In this document: in pieces, positions 1 through 8,048 of the stretch | How positions within the stretch are numbered: position 1 is the first letter of the stretch | Layout of the letters: every line of letters begins with the position of its first letter | NCBI GenBank assembly: GCA_002704045.1 | Contig: PAFF01000022.1 | Coordinates: 1-21,296 of the forward strand | DNA length: 21,296 bases | Source of the DNA: Fidelibacterota bacterium | GTDB taxonomy: Bacteria; Fidelibacterota; Marinisomatia; SCGC-AAA003-L08; GCA-002704045 | Reading direction: 5' to 3' | Position numbers and translations under genes: made by a program | Notes under the pieces: model-generated | Seen by the model: the letters and a program-made list of their open reading frames with translations, nothing else | Databases searched by the model: none | Told to the model about the DNA's origin: nothing

Positions 1-14
1 ATTCCTTTTACCAT
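1..14 (-). CDS. Possible 5' end of a divergent gene (edge-truncated)
   Basis: On the minus strand an ATG (12-14) is preceded by GGAG at 20-23 with a 5-nt spacer, a good Shine-Dalgarno arrangement. Only four codons (M-V-K-G) lie inside the window, so nothing can be said of the product. A divergent gene here would share the 120-bp spacer 15-134 with the dehydrogenase gene. The call rests only on the start signal and could be chance. Confidence 0.3.
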
Positions 15-134
15 CTAATCTCCATAAAAAAATTTTTATAATTAAAATATCCTAGCACTAAAGTTATCCTTTTTTACTTTCGCCTGTCAAGCCAAACTCA
101 GTACCTTTTGACATAATTTTATAGGATATTTAAA

Positions 135-995
135 ATGAATACAACATCAATGCTACAAAAGGACTCATTAAAAGGTAAAACCATACTCGTAACTGGAGGT
201 GGATCTGGACTTGGCAAATCTATGAGCACAGAATTTCTGAACCTAGGAGCTAATGTTGTTATTGCGAGTAGGAGCCTTGATAAACTTGAGGTTGCTGCAA
301 AAGAAATGGAAGATGAAACAGGTGGAACCGTACTTCCTGTTCAATGCAATGTTAAAGAATACTCTGATGTTGAAAATGTCCTATCAGAAACAATTAAAAA
401 ATTTGGTTCTTTAGATATCCTGGTTAATAATGCGGCTGGAAACTTTGTAAGCCCAACAGAAAGGCTCTCGCATAGAGCATTTGATGCTGTTGTTGATATT
501 GTTTTAAAAGGTAGCTATAACTGCACATTAGAAATTGGCAAATACTGGATAAAAAATAAAATTAAAGGTGTTACACTTAACATTGTTACTACATACTCAT
601 GGACAGGCTCAGGTTATGTAGTACCATCAGCCTGTGCAAAAGCTGGAGTACTTGCTATGACAAGATCACTTGGAGCTGAATGGGGTAAATACGGAATAAG
701 AACAAATGCAATTGCGCCAGGACCCTTTCCAACTGAAGGAGCATGGAGCCGATTATTTCCTAAAGCATTTAGAAAGTTTTATGATCCAACTAAAAAAATT
801 CCTTTAAAAAGATTTGGAGATCATCAAGAACTTGCCAATCTTGCATCTTACCTTGTATCTGATTACTCTGCATATGTTAATGGAGAGGTTGTAACTATTG
901 ATGGAGGTGAATGGATCTATGGAGCTGGCGAGTTCAACCTTATGGACAAAATTCCCTCTTCATTATGGGGAATGATAAAAAAAATCACTAAATAG
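135..995 (+). CDS. 2,4-dienoyl-CoA reductase-like short-chain dehydrogenase
   Basis: This SDR-fold oxidoreductase (286 aa) probably uses NADPH to reduce 2,4-dienoyl-CoA during beta-oxidation of unsaturated fatty acids in the cytoplasm. The cofactor motif TGGGSGLG lies at residues 20-27 and NNAAG at 98-102. The segment TYSWTGSGYVVPSACAKAG (residues 153-171) matches mitochondrial DECR1 around its catalytic residues: Tyr154, Ser165 and Lys169 have the same 11 and 15 spacing as Tyr199, Ser210 and Lys214 of human DECR1. The downstream stretches AEWGKYGIR and APGP and the C-terminal GEFNLM also resemble DECR1. No separate FadH-type flavoprotein domain is present. The start ATG at 135 has a weak AGGA at 123-126, and Met6 (150) is an alternative start. 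The gene is convergent with the symporter gene, with only 3 nt between the stops. A broader enoyl-CoA or other SDR substrate cannot be excluded. Confidence 0.85.
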   Translation: MNTTSMLQKDSLKGKTILVTGGGSGLGKSMSTEFLNLGANVVIASRSLDKLEVAAKEMEDETGGTVLPVQCNVKEYSDVENVLSETIKKFGSLDILVNNAAGNFVSPTERLSHRAFDAVVDIVLKGSYNCTLEIGKYWIKNKIKGVTLNIVTTYSWTGSGYVVPSACAKAGVLAMTRSLGAEWGKYGIRTNAIAPGPFPTEGAWSRLFPKAFRKFYDPTKKIPLKRFGDHQELANLASYLVSDYSAYVNGEVVTIDGGEWIYGAGEFNLMDKIPSSLWGMIKKITK

Positions 996-998
996 TCT

Positions 999-2399
999 CT
1001 ATAATCTTTGTATTTTTTTAATCAAACAGTCTACTGTAAAGACTGTAGCAATATTTATAATTACACCTGATGCTATAAAGAATGTCCATGCAAGGCCAGT
1101 CTGTTTTAGAAGAAGTGTAAAGCCAATACTCATAATCAATCCCTCTATAAGACTAACAGGATGAAAATCTCTATCAACCCTTGATAAAACAAATAAACCA
1201 AGTAAGGCTCCATAGGTAAAGGACGCTATCTGTAGACCAACAATCACAATAGCCTTATCACCCTCGTCAAATATAAGAGCTATACCAATTAAAACAATTG
1301 CCCAAATAAAACTAAATAGCTTAGAAAGCCTAAGATTATCGGACTTTTTATACCAATCAATCAATGTGGATGAAGCAAGAGAATTTATAGAAGAACTTAG
1401 AGTTGACATTGCTGCAGACAATACACCTGCTAAAAGTATTCCCTTAATGCCTACAGGCAAAACATTTACAATATATGTAGCGAATTCCCTATCTTTCTGC
1501 ATCTCTATACCATTGTAATACAAATACAAAAATGTCCCAACAAGCAAGAATACAGTAAATTGAACAAATACAACAATTCCACTTCCTAGCATAGCCTTCT
1601 TAGCATCACTAAGACTTCTACAACTCAATGATCTTTGAACCATCATGTAATCTATTCCGTGCGATGAAAATGATAACAGCATTCCACCAAAAATAGCGCT
1701 AAAAGCGGACCATGGATTAGTAAAAATATTTGAATCAAAATTAAACACATTAAGCTTACCTTGCTCAATAGCAGGCGCTAAATACTCAAAAAATGATTGA
1801 TCCGAAAGATATAATATATATCCAATTGACAATAGACCACCGACAATGTATAAAACAAATTGAAAGCTATCGATCAATATAATCGTTTTGATCCCACCTG
1901 ATAACGAATAGATAATCGTGACAAAACCAACGATCATAACTGACACAGGAATAGACCAACCTGTTATGACCTGAACAATAACTGCGGTAGCAAGAAAACG
2001 AATACCATCTGCAAGCACTCTAGTCACTAGAAATATAAATGATGAAAATCTCTGCATCATTACTCCAAAGCGCTTACCTATTACTTCATATATAGAAATT
2101 ACCCCATCCTTAAAATAAACAGGAAGCATAAAAATACTTACAAAGATTCTACCAAAAATATATCCAAAGGCTAATTGAAGAAAAAACCAGTCTTTTGTAT
2201 ACGCAAGACCGGGAATACTAATAAATGTTAAAACTGAGGTTTCAGTTGCAACAATTGAAAACATTGCTGTCCACCATGGAAGATCACGACCCCCCAAAAA
2301 GTAATCTTCTATACTTGAATTTTTTCTACCTTGAATAATTCCAAAGGATATCAATCCAACTAAAAATATTATTATTATTGATAGATCAATCAAATGCAT
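999..2399 (-). CDS. Sodium:solute symporter (SSS/SLC5 family)
   Basis: This inner-membrane sodium-coupled transporter (466 aa) is predicted to have about 12-13 membrane segments. Family marks are the N-terminal DYFLGGRDLPWW (residues 32-43), GGIKTIILIDSFQF (168-181) and the helix with AAMSTLSSSINSLAS (329-343), whose small and hydroxyl residues correspond to the sodium-site region. The start overlaps the stop of the upstream NagZ-fusion gene by one base (TAATG), so translation is probably coupled. It is the last gene of the polA-to-symporter operon. Context suggests uptake of an amino sugar (GlcNAc or MurNAc) released by the fusion lipoprotein. The substrate cannot be read from the sequence alone, and sialic acid, other sugars or amino acids are possible in this family. 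Confidence 0.88.
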   Translation of the reverse strand: MHLIDLSIIIIFLVGLISFGIIQGRKNSSIEDYFLGGRDLPWWTAMFSIVATETSVLTFISIPGLAYTKDWFFLQLAFGYIFGRIFVSIFMLPVYFKDGVISIYEVIGKRFGVMMQRFSSFIFLVTRVLADGIRFLATAVIVQVITGWSIPVSVMIVGFVTIIYSLSGGIKTIILIDSFQFVLYIVGGLLSIGYILYLSDQSFFEYLAPAIEQGKLNVFNFDSNIFTNPWSAFSAIFGGMLLSFSSHGIDYMMVQRSLSCRSLSDAKKAMLGSGIVVFVQFTVFLLVGTFLYLYYNGIEMQKDREFATYIVNVLPVGIKGILLAGVLSAAMSTLSSSINSLASSTLIDWYKKSDNLRLSKLFSFIWAIVLIGIALIFDEGDKAIVIVGLQIASFTYGALLGLFVLSRVDRDFHPVSLIEGLIMSIGFTLLLKQTGLAWTFFIASGVIINIATVFTVDCLIKKIQRL

Positions 2400-5227
2400 T
2401 AATTAAGTCCCATGCTTTCTGATTGATTTAAAATCTCTTTCATAACTTCAGTATGAAATGCCCTTCTAATACCATAGATTCCCTTATTCTTGCGTGTTGG
2501 ATGTACTCTATTTGTCAGCAGAACAACTACAATGTCATTCTCAGGATCTATCCAAAATGAGGTCCCTGTAAACCCAAGATGACCATAAGATGAATTAGAA
2601 AAATAGTCTCCAGCCGAGCTTTTGCCTCCTTGAGATGGGGTATCCCATCCGATAGCCCTATCTGAACTTTCAGGCATATTCTGCCTCTCTGTGAACTTTT
2701 CAATATTATAATCATTAAAATAACGGGCTCCCATCCATTCACCTTTATTTGACATTGTCTGTCCAAATATTGCGATATCATATGCCGTTGAAAAAAGACC
2801 TGCATGCGGTGCAACACCTCCCATAACCCAAGCATTCTCATCGTGTACTTCCCCAACAAGCAAACGTCCTCTATAGTTAGAGTCATATTCAGTAGGCACA
2901 ATTAAATCCTTTAATGTCAAATCAGGATTATACATTGTTGATGTCATATTTAGCAGCTTATATACATAACGATCAGCTAATGACTCTAAAGATTGATCAG
3001 AGACCATTTCAATAATTGAACCTAATAGAATAATGCCCAGATCACTGTACTCATAATCCTCTCCAGGTAAATATTTTAGATTTTGCTTTAAAATAGAATT
3101 AATAATATCCTGCTTGCTATTAATATTATCATCTTTAAAAAACTCAATATAGCCAGGAAGACCTGAACTATGTGTCAAGAGATGCTTGAGAGTAATATCT
3201 TTTTTATTTCCCTCATTAAACTGAGGATAGTATTGAGCTACTTCATGATCTAAGCCTATCTTATACTGACTCATAAGCTTCATAAAAACAGGAACTGTTG
3301 ATAAAACCTTAGTCAAAGAAGCAACATCATAAATAGATGAATCAGAAACCTCTTTTGATTCTAAATCATAGGTGTATTTACCAAAACCCCTATTTTCAAT
3401 TAACTCACCGTTATGAACTATTGCAACTTGAGCTCCAGGAAAAATTCTATTTTCAATGGCACTGTCAATTACAGCCCAAGCTTTTGACATATCATATCCA
3501 TCAGCTTCATTAAATGATTTTAGTTTTCCTCGCATCTTCTTACCACTTCCTCTTGGATGTTCAGGAGAAAGCTTTACAGGAAGCACACCATCCACATCAT
3601 ACCTACCCCACAAAGCATCAGCTGTGGCTCTAAGAGATACGCCTCCATACCCATAGGCTGCAACATATGTTGGGATATAAGTATAATCAGGTAAATAAGG
3701 ACTACCAAAACTGATCGCTATAAAAGGGATATTCCGTTTATTAAGCTGCTTTAAAAACTCGGCGTGAGTCGAATCTATTGTTGCAATTCCTTTATCCATT
3801 CTTATTCTAACAAGCATACTAACAATAGTCATATTTGAATTTCCAGCTTTTTCAATTAACTCCTTCATTCTATAAGCACTAATTTCTTCCTGAACAAATA
3901 TCTCATCTACATTTCTATGAGTTCGCCTAATATCATTACTAAAAGGAGAAAGCATCTGTTTCACATCTTCATCCTTTGATAGATGTATATGAGATAACTT
4001 GCTGTATTTTCTTCTATTTAAGGGCAGGTAGTTAAACTTATCTTTCACTATTGTTATAGACTCTCTTGCAATCGTTTTGGCAACATTACTATTCTCGCTC
4101 AAGTTGATATTTGATTCTACCATTGACCAAGGCAAGAATCCAAGAGAATCAAAAAGGTCCGACTCAATCTTAGCATTCCAAATTCTTTCCACTGATTGAT
4201 TAATACGATCTATGGATATTCTTCCACTATTAACTGCATCAATAAGAGAACTTATAGTTTTGTCTACATTTATTGGAAGAAGTAAAATATCTGATCCAGC
4301 CTCAACTGCTCTAATAGCTGATTCACCAGCCCAAGAAGACTTTGTCAATGCACCCATTTCAAGTCCATCGGTAACAATCAAACCATCATACCCCCAATCA
4401 TCTCTTAAAATTTGTTTAGTTATAATAGGTGAGTGCGATGCCGGCAAAAGTGATGAATCAATTGATGGAAGCGCAATATGTCCTGTCATAATCATCTTAA
4501 CTCCTGCTTCAACTGCTCTTTTAAAAGGATAAAATTCAGATTGCATTAACTCTTCATAACTTCCACTAATAATTGGTAAACTCGTATGACTATCAACACT
4601 TGTATTACCGTGACCTGGATAATGTTTAGCACAAGCAATTATTCCATTGTCTTGAATTCCTTTAATAAAACTTGTTCCATAATCTGACACCTTCGAAGGA
4701 TCATCTCCATATGACCTAAAATTTATTATTGGATTATCTTTATTATTATTAATATCCATTACAGGAGAAAATGTGACATTAACTCCAATTGCTTTTGCTT
4801 CTTTAGCTGTAATAGAACCTTGCATATACGCAAAATCTGTATTGTTAGTTGCAACAACAGCCATATTTGAAGGAAATAATGTTCCGCCTCTCATCCATTG
4901 CCCAGTTCCTCTTTCATAATCGGCTGCAACTAAAAGAGGAATTTCAGAAAGACTTTGATAATGCTGTATATTATGATATGTTCCATGAATAGAACCCCCA
5001 AAGGTTATTACACCTCCAATCTTCTGCTCTTGGATCAATGATTCAATTTTATTTCTTGCATAGCTTTCTATATTATAAAAATCACCTCTTATTCTAACCA
5101 TTATCATTTGAGCAATTTTTTCTTCAAGTGATAATTTTTTCCAATCAGGTATGGATTTTTCAACATTAAGTACTGGCTTAGTAGCACAACTAAAAAATAT
5201 AAAAGTAAAAATTAAAAATTTAATCAT
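2399..5227 (-). CDS. nagZ: Lipoprotein fusion: GH3 beta-N-acetylglucosaminidase (NagZ) + class-C beta-lactamase-fold domain
   Basis: I place the start at the ATG at 5227, not at the longest frame start (5302). It gives a lipoprotein signal, MIKFLIFTFIFFSC, with lipidated Cys14; it has AAGGA nine bases upstream; and it cuts the overlap with alr to 8 bp. The product is 942 aa. Residues about 30-360 are a NagZ-type GH3 domain with KHYPGHG (201-207), the Asp-Ser-His dyad loop (212-214) and nucleophile Asp287 in TDGLEMGAL. A GH3 C-terminal-like middle region follows. Residues about 580-935 are a serine beta-lactamase fold with SLTK (Ser637, Lys640), YSD (727-729) in place of YxN, and HLGFTG (883-888). 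NagZ removes GlcNAc from muropeptides. The second domain may act like the B. subtilis amidase AmiE, which is inferred from fold and fusion. The lipobox puts it in the cell envelope. Confidence 0.9.
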   Translation of the reverse strand: MIKFLIFTFIFFSCATKPVLNVEKSIPDWKKLSLEEKIAQMIMVRIRGDFYNIESYARNKIESLIQEQKIGGVITFGGSIHGTYHNIQHYQSLSEIPLLVAADYERGTGQWMRGGTLFPSNMAVVATNNTDFAYMQGSITAKEAKAIGVNVTFSPVMDINNNKDNPIINFRSYGDDPSKVSDYGTSFIKGIQDNGIIACAKHYPGHGNTSVDSHTSLPIISGSYEELMQSEFYPFKRAVEAGVKMIMTGHIALPSIDSSLLPASHSPIITKQILRDDWGYDGLIVTDGLEMGALTKSSWAGESAIRAVEAGSDILLLPINVDKTISSLIDAVNSGRISIDRINQSVERIWNAKIESDLFDSLGFLPWSMVESNINLSENSNVAKTIARESITIVKDKFNYLPLNRRKYSKLSHIHLSKDEDVKQMLSPFSNDIRRTHRNVDEIFVQEEISAYRMKELIEKAGNSNMTIVSMLVRIRMDKGIATIDSTHAEFLKQLNKRNIPFIAISFGSPYLPDYTYIPTYVAAYGYGGVSLRATADALWGRYDVDGVLPVKLSPEHPRGSGKKMRGKLKSFNEADGYDMSKAWAVIDSAIENRIFPGAQVAIVHNGELIENRGFGKYTYDLESKEVSDSSIYDVASLTKVLSTVPVFMKLMSQYKIGLDHEVAQYYPQFNEGNKKDITLKHLLTHSSGLPGYIEFFKDDNINSKQDIINSILKQNLKYLPGEDYEYSDLGIILLGSIIEMVSDQSLESLADRYVYKLLNMTSTMYNPDLTLKDLIVPTEYDSNYRGRLLVGEVHDENAWVMGGVAPHAGLFSTAYDIAIFGQTMSNKGEWMGARYFNDYNIEKFTERQNMPESSDRAIGWDTPSQGGKSSAGDYFSNSSYGHLGFTGTSFWIDPENDIVVVLLTNRVHPTRKNKGIYGIRRAFHTEVMKEILNQSESMGLN

Positions 5228-6332
5228 CAATATATGTCCTTTTAACACGATTAGTAATTCCCGTAAAAAGCTCGTATGGAATTTTTTTACTTCTCTTAGC
5301 AATATTTTCTATTCTAACTTTGTCATTACTGCCACCCCAAAATGTAATATAATCAAAATCACTACAACTTATTTTTGATATGTCAATAGTTGTAATATCA
5401 AAAGCTACTTTGCCGATAATTGGAGCAATTTCATCTCCAAAAGATACTATGCCCTTGTTGGAAAAAGATGTTGGTACTCCATCAGCGTAACCACCTTGTA
5501 CAAGTCCAATTTTCATATCGTGGTCAGCCTTGAATGTTCGATTATAACCAACATAGGTTGACTTTGATATACTTTTTGTTAAGGCTATTGGAGCTCTAAA
5601 TTCCATGACTGGCTTTAATTCACTTAATGGAGTTCCCAATGGAGTAGCCCCATAAAGTGAGATACCTGGTCTTACCATATTAAAAAAATTATGATTGTGC
5701 TTAATAATAGATCCACTTGGTTCTATATGAAAAAATTTTATTTTGTCAAAGTTAGATTTTATTATATCGCACATTGATCTAAAAAACGAAATTTGTTTTG
5801 AAAGAAATGAATTATCATTTTCATCTGCAGTTGCTAAATGCGACCAAAGACCTTCAATATTAATATGGTTTGTTTTTTTTAGTTTTTCAATACATTTTTC
5901 AATATCAGTTTTTTGAACTCCGAGCCTTGTCATACCAGTATCTACCTTTAAGTGAGCATTGACTATTATATTTTTTGCTTTTCCATAATCATCAATCAAC
6001 TTAATATCATCTAAAGAAGTTAAATTGCACCTAACTTGGCCAGTGTCCAAAAGGTATAACATATTTTTATGAATTCTTCCCAGATGTAAAATTGGCTTAG
6101 TAACTTTTAAATTAATGAGCTCATCAACTTCCTTCTCTAAAGCTACACAAAAACCATAGACACCCTCCTGCTCAAGAACGCTAGCCACCCTAGAAATACC
6201 ATGTCCATATGCGTTTCCTTTTACAACAGCCATAATTTTTTTTTGCTTCATTTTGTTTTGGATAAAACAGAAGTTTGAACGAAGATTTTTTAAATTTATT
6301 ACCACCTCAGACTGCAGCAATGGGATCTCCAT
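5220..6332 (-). CDS. alr: Alanine racemase
   Basis: This PLP enzyme (370 aa) interconverts L- and D-alanine, supplying D-Ala for peptidoglycan. The PLP lysine is Lys38 in VVKGNAYGHG. The second catalytic base is Tyr263 in VGYNRTF. Arg136 sits in DTGMTRLG, and MVRPGISLYG (219-228) binds cofactor phosphate. The usual N-terminal IDL motif reads INL here. The start ATG at 6332 gives a 26-bp overlap with the upstream kinase gene and no clear Shine-Dalgarno; a GTG at 6305, just past the kinase stop, would give a more typical N-terminus. It sits between the amino-sugar kinase and the NagZ fusion, which fits reuse of alanine released from muropeptides. Confidence 0.93.
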   Translation of the reverse strand: MEIPLLQSEVVINLKNLRSNFCFIQNKMKQKKIMAVVKGNAYGHGISRVASVLEQEGVYGFCVALEKEVDELINLKVTKPILHLGRIHKNMLYLLDTGQVRCNLTSLDDIKLIDDYGKAKNIIVNAHLKVDTGMTRLGVQKTDIEKCIEKLKKTNHINIEGLWSHLATADENDNSFLSKQISFFRSMCDIIKSNFDKIKFFHIEPSGSIIKHNHNFFNMVRPGISLYGATPLGTPLSELKPVMEFRAPIALTKSISKSTYVGYNRTFKADHDMKIGLVQGGYADGVPTSFSNKGIVSFGDEIAPIIGKVAFDITTIDISKISCSDFDYITFWGGSNDKVRIENIAKRSKKIPYELFTGITNRVKRTYIDD

Positions 6333-7296
6333 TAAGTATACTCTCTAACGATATATCTACATCTACTAATTTGGCTGACAATATCCCAGATCCATATGCA
6401 GATGAAATCGTAGAAAAAGTCCACGCGATATCATTAAAATCAAATTGCATGGCATCATTTAAACATCTTCTAAAAAATATATTTCTTACCAAACTTCCAT
6501 TTCCAGAAAGCAAAATCTTTTGACTTCTGTAATCCATTTTGCGAACTAAATTTAAAATCTCATCAGCAATAGCTTGTGTACCCTCCTGTAAAATACCCAA
6601 AGCAACATCATTACCTTGCTCCGCAAAATCACATATATTTTTTGCAAATGACGCTGTGATGCTTATTTTATTTTCTGAATTTGCAATTTTATTTACAGCT
6701 TCAGAAAATGAATTTGAATCTAATCTTTCCATAACTAATTTACTCATTGGAAACAAAAATCTATCTTCTTCGATTATTGATTCGTTTAAAGCAAGATGCA
6801 TAATCATTTTTTTCCCAATCCAAAAGCCACTTCCTACATCACCATCATCAGCGTGCCCCTTACCAGCTGTTCGAAATGTGGTACCATCATTTTTTCTACC
6901 CATACAAATCAATCCCGTGCCTATTGTAATTAAAAAAGCCGGGTACAATTTGCAAGAAGTAACAAAAGCCGATTCAGCATCACTAATAATAAGAGATCTT
7001 TTATCTAATCCAATATTACTCATTGTCTTAAATAATAACTCTCTACCATATTCATTACTTGTACCAGCAATACCTAAACCTATACTATCAATCATATCAA
7101 TTGTAATATTAGCATTAGAACATAGATTATTAATCACATTGAGGATTCTTTTAGGAAAAATTTTTGGATACTCTACTAAATTTGTTCCCAAATCAGTTGC
7201 CGTAGATAATGTTTTACCAAGTGAGTTAAATAAAACACCTGTAGTTTTTGTAGCGCCCCCATCAATACCAATAAAATAATAATCGTTTAAATCCAA
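6307..7296 (-). CDS. BadF/BadG-type amino-sugar kinase (GlcNAc/MurNAc kinase-like)
   Basis: This ASKHA-fold ATPase (329 aa) resembles N-acetylglucosamine kinases and the clostridial MurK kinase, which phosphorylates MurNAc and GlcNAc. The phosphate-1 motif is GIDGGATKT (10-18). The probable catalytic Asp106 lies in ISDAESAF. TIGTG (124-128) and GDVGSGFWIG (152-161) contact nucleotide and sugar, and SGNGS (264-268) is the adenosine-binding loop. The first codon is TTG, not ATG: AAGGA at 7304-7308 lies seven bases before it and no nearby ATG exists. It begins 2 nt after the permease stop. Predicted role: cytoplasmic phosphorylation of amino sugars released by the NagZ fusion and imported by the symporter. 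BadF relatives include activators of radical-type dehydratases, but those occur beside their dehydratases, which are absent here. Confidence 0.82.
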   Translation of the reverse strand: MDLNDYYFIGIDGGATKTTGVLFNSLGKTLSTATDLGTNLVEYPKIFPKRILNVINNLCSNANITIDMIDSIGLGIAGTSNEYGRELLFKTMSNIGLDKRSLIISDAESAFVTSCKLYPAFLITIGTGLICMGRKNDGTTFRTAGKGHADDGDVGSGFWIGKKMIMHLALNESIIEEDRFLFPMSKLVMERLDSNSFSEAVNKIANSENKISITASFAKNICDFAEQGNDVALGILQEGTQAIADEILNLVRKMDYRSQKILLSGNGSLVRNIFFRRCLNDAMQFDFNDIAWTFSTISSAYGSGILSAKLVDVDISLESILNGDPIAAV

Positions 7297-7298
7297 AA

Positions 7299-8048
7299 CT
7301 AAATCCTTAATTTTTTATTTGCAAAAACAAGAGAAACCAAAAAAAGAACAACTGCAAAAACTAAACAAATCAAAACTCCAAAATAAAAAGGAGTACTCAT
7401 AAGTAAAATTGCTTGCATATTCATTACAACAATGACCATCGGAATATTTTTTAAATACATAGATAGTTCTTCAGGAAACAATTCAATAGGTAACAATGCA
7501 CCGAAAATAAACGATATTATTAAAAATAGAGCAATATTTACATATTGCATTGAATCATATGTTGACAATATAAATCCAACCACGATAGAAAGGCTACCTA
7601 CAAAAAGTAAAAAAGATAAAATCTGTATTGTAATCAAAAGAAATTGATAAAAAGAAAAAACTCCTTGATTAATTAAATTAAGCAAAATTGAGCCAACAAA
7701 AAATTGCAGTAATCCATACTGTACAGATATACAATAAAAACTTAAAATTAATTCATTTATGCTCATTGGAGACTTTAAAAAAATTTGATAATGTTTATTT
7801 TTGTCTTTCAAAAGAAAGATATTTTTAACTCCATAATTGAAACATATCATTGATGAACAAATTGTTAATATTCCAGGCACAGACCAATGCAAGTAATTCA
7901 TAACTGGTAATGAGATTATTTCATAAAGGGGCATAACAACACATAAAAAAATTAACATTGGAAAAATCATCAAAAAGGATAATATTTTTAACCATTGATA
8001 CTTTAAAATCATTAGTTCTCTATTCAACAACGTTTTTATAACAATCAT
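7299..8048 (-). CDS. ABC-2-type transporter permease
   Basis: This is a 249-aa integral membrane protein with about six hydrophobic segments (starting near residues 20, 55, 105, 135, 175 and 220). It has an ABC-2-like layout, with a conserved-looking LLPIELFPEEL stretch (residues 185-195) before the last helices. Its start overlaps the stop of the ATPase gene by 4 bp (ATGA), the usual arrangement for a permease-ATPase pair, so I assign it as the membrane partner. Direction and substrate are unknown; ABC-2 permeases mostly export lipids, polysaccharides or drugs. No substrate-binding protein is encoded nearby, which favours export. Confidence 0.72.
   Translation of the reverse strand: MIVIKTLLNRELMILKYQWLKILSFLMIFPMLIFLCVVMPLYEIISLPVMNYLHWSVPGILTICSSMICFNYGVKNIFLLKDKNKHYQIFLKSPMSINELILSFYCISVQYGLLQFFVGSILLNLINQGVFSFYQFLLITIQILSFLLFVGSLSIVVGFILSTYDSMQYVNIALFLIISFIFGALLPIELFPEELSMYLKNIPMVIVVMNMQAILLMSTPFYFGVLICLVFAVVLFLVSLVFANKKLRI

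Noticed and set aside
108..136. TTGACA / TAAAAT promoter before the dehydrogenase gene
   Set aside because: The hexamers are 17 bp apart, but the -10 box overlaps the start codon, so transcription would begin inside the gene. It is usable only if Met6 is the true start. Not called in AT-rich DNA.
5228..5302. 25-residue N-terminal extension of the NagZ fusion from ATG 5302
   Set aside because: It would bury the lipoprotein signal, overlap alr by 83 bp, and ignore the well-placed AAGGA before the ATG at 5227.
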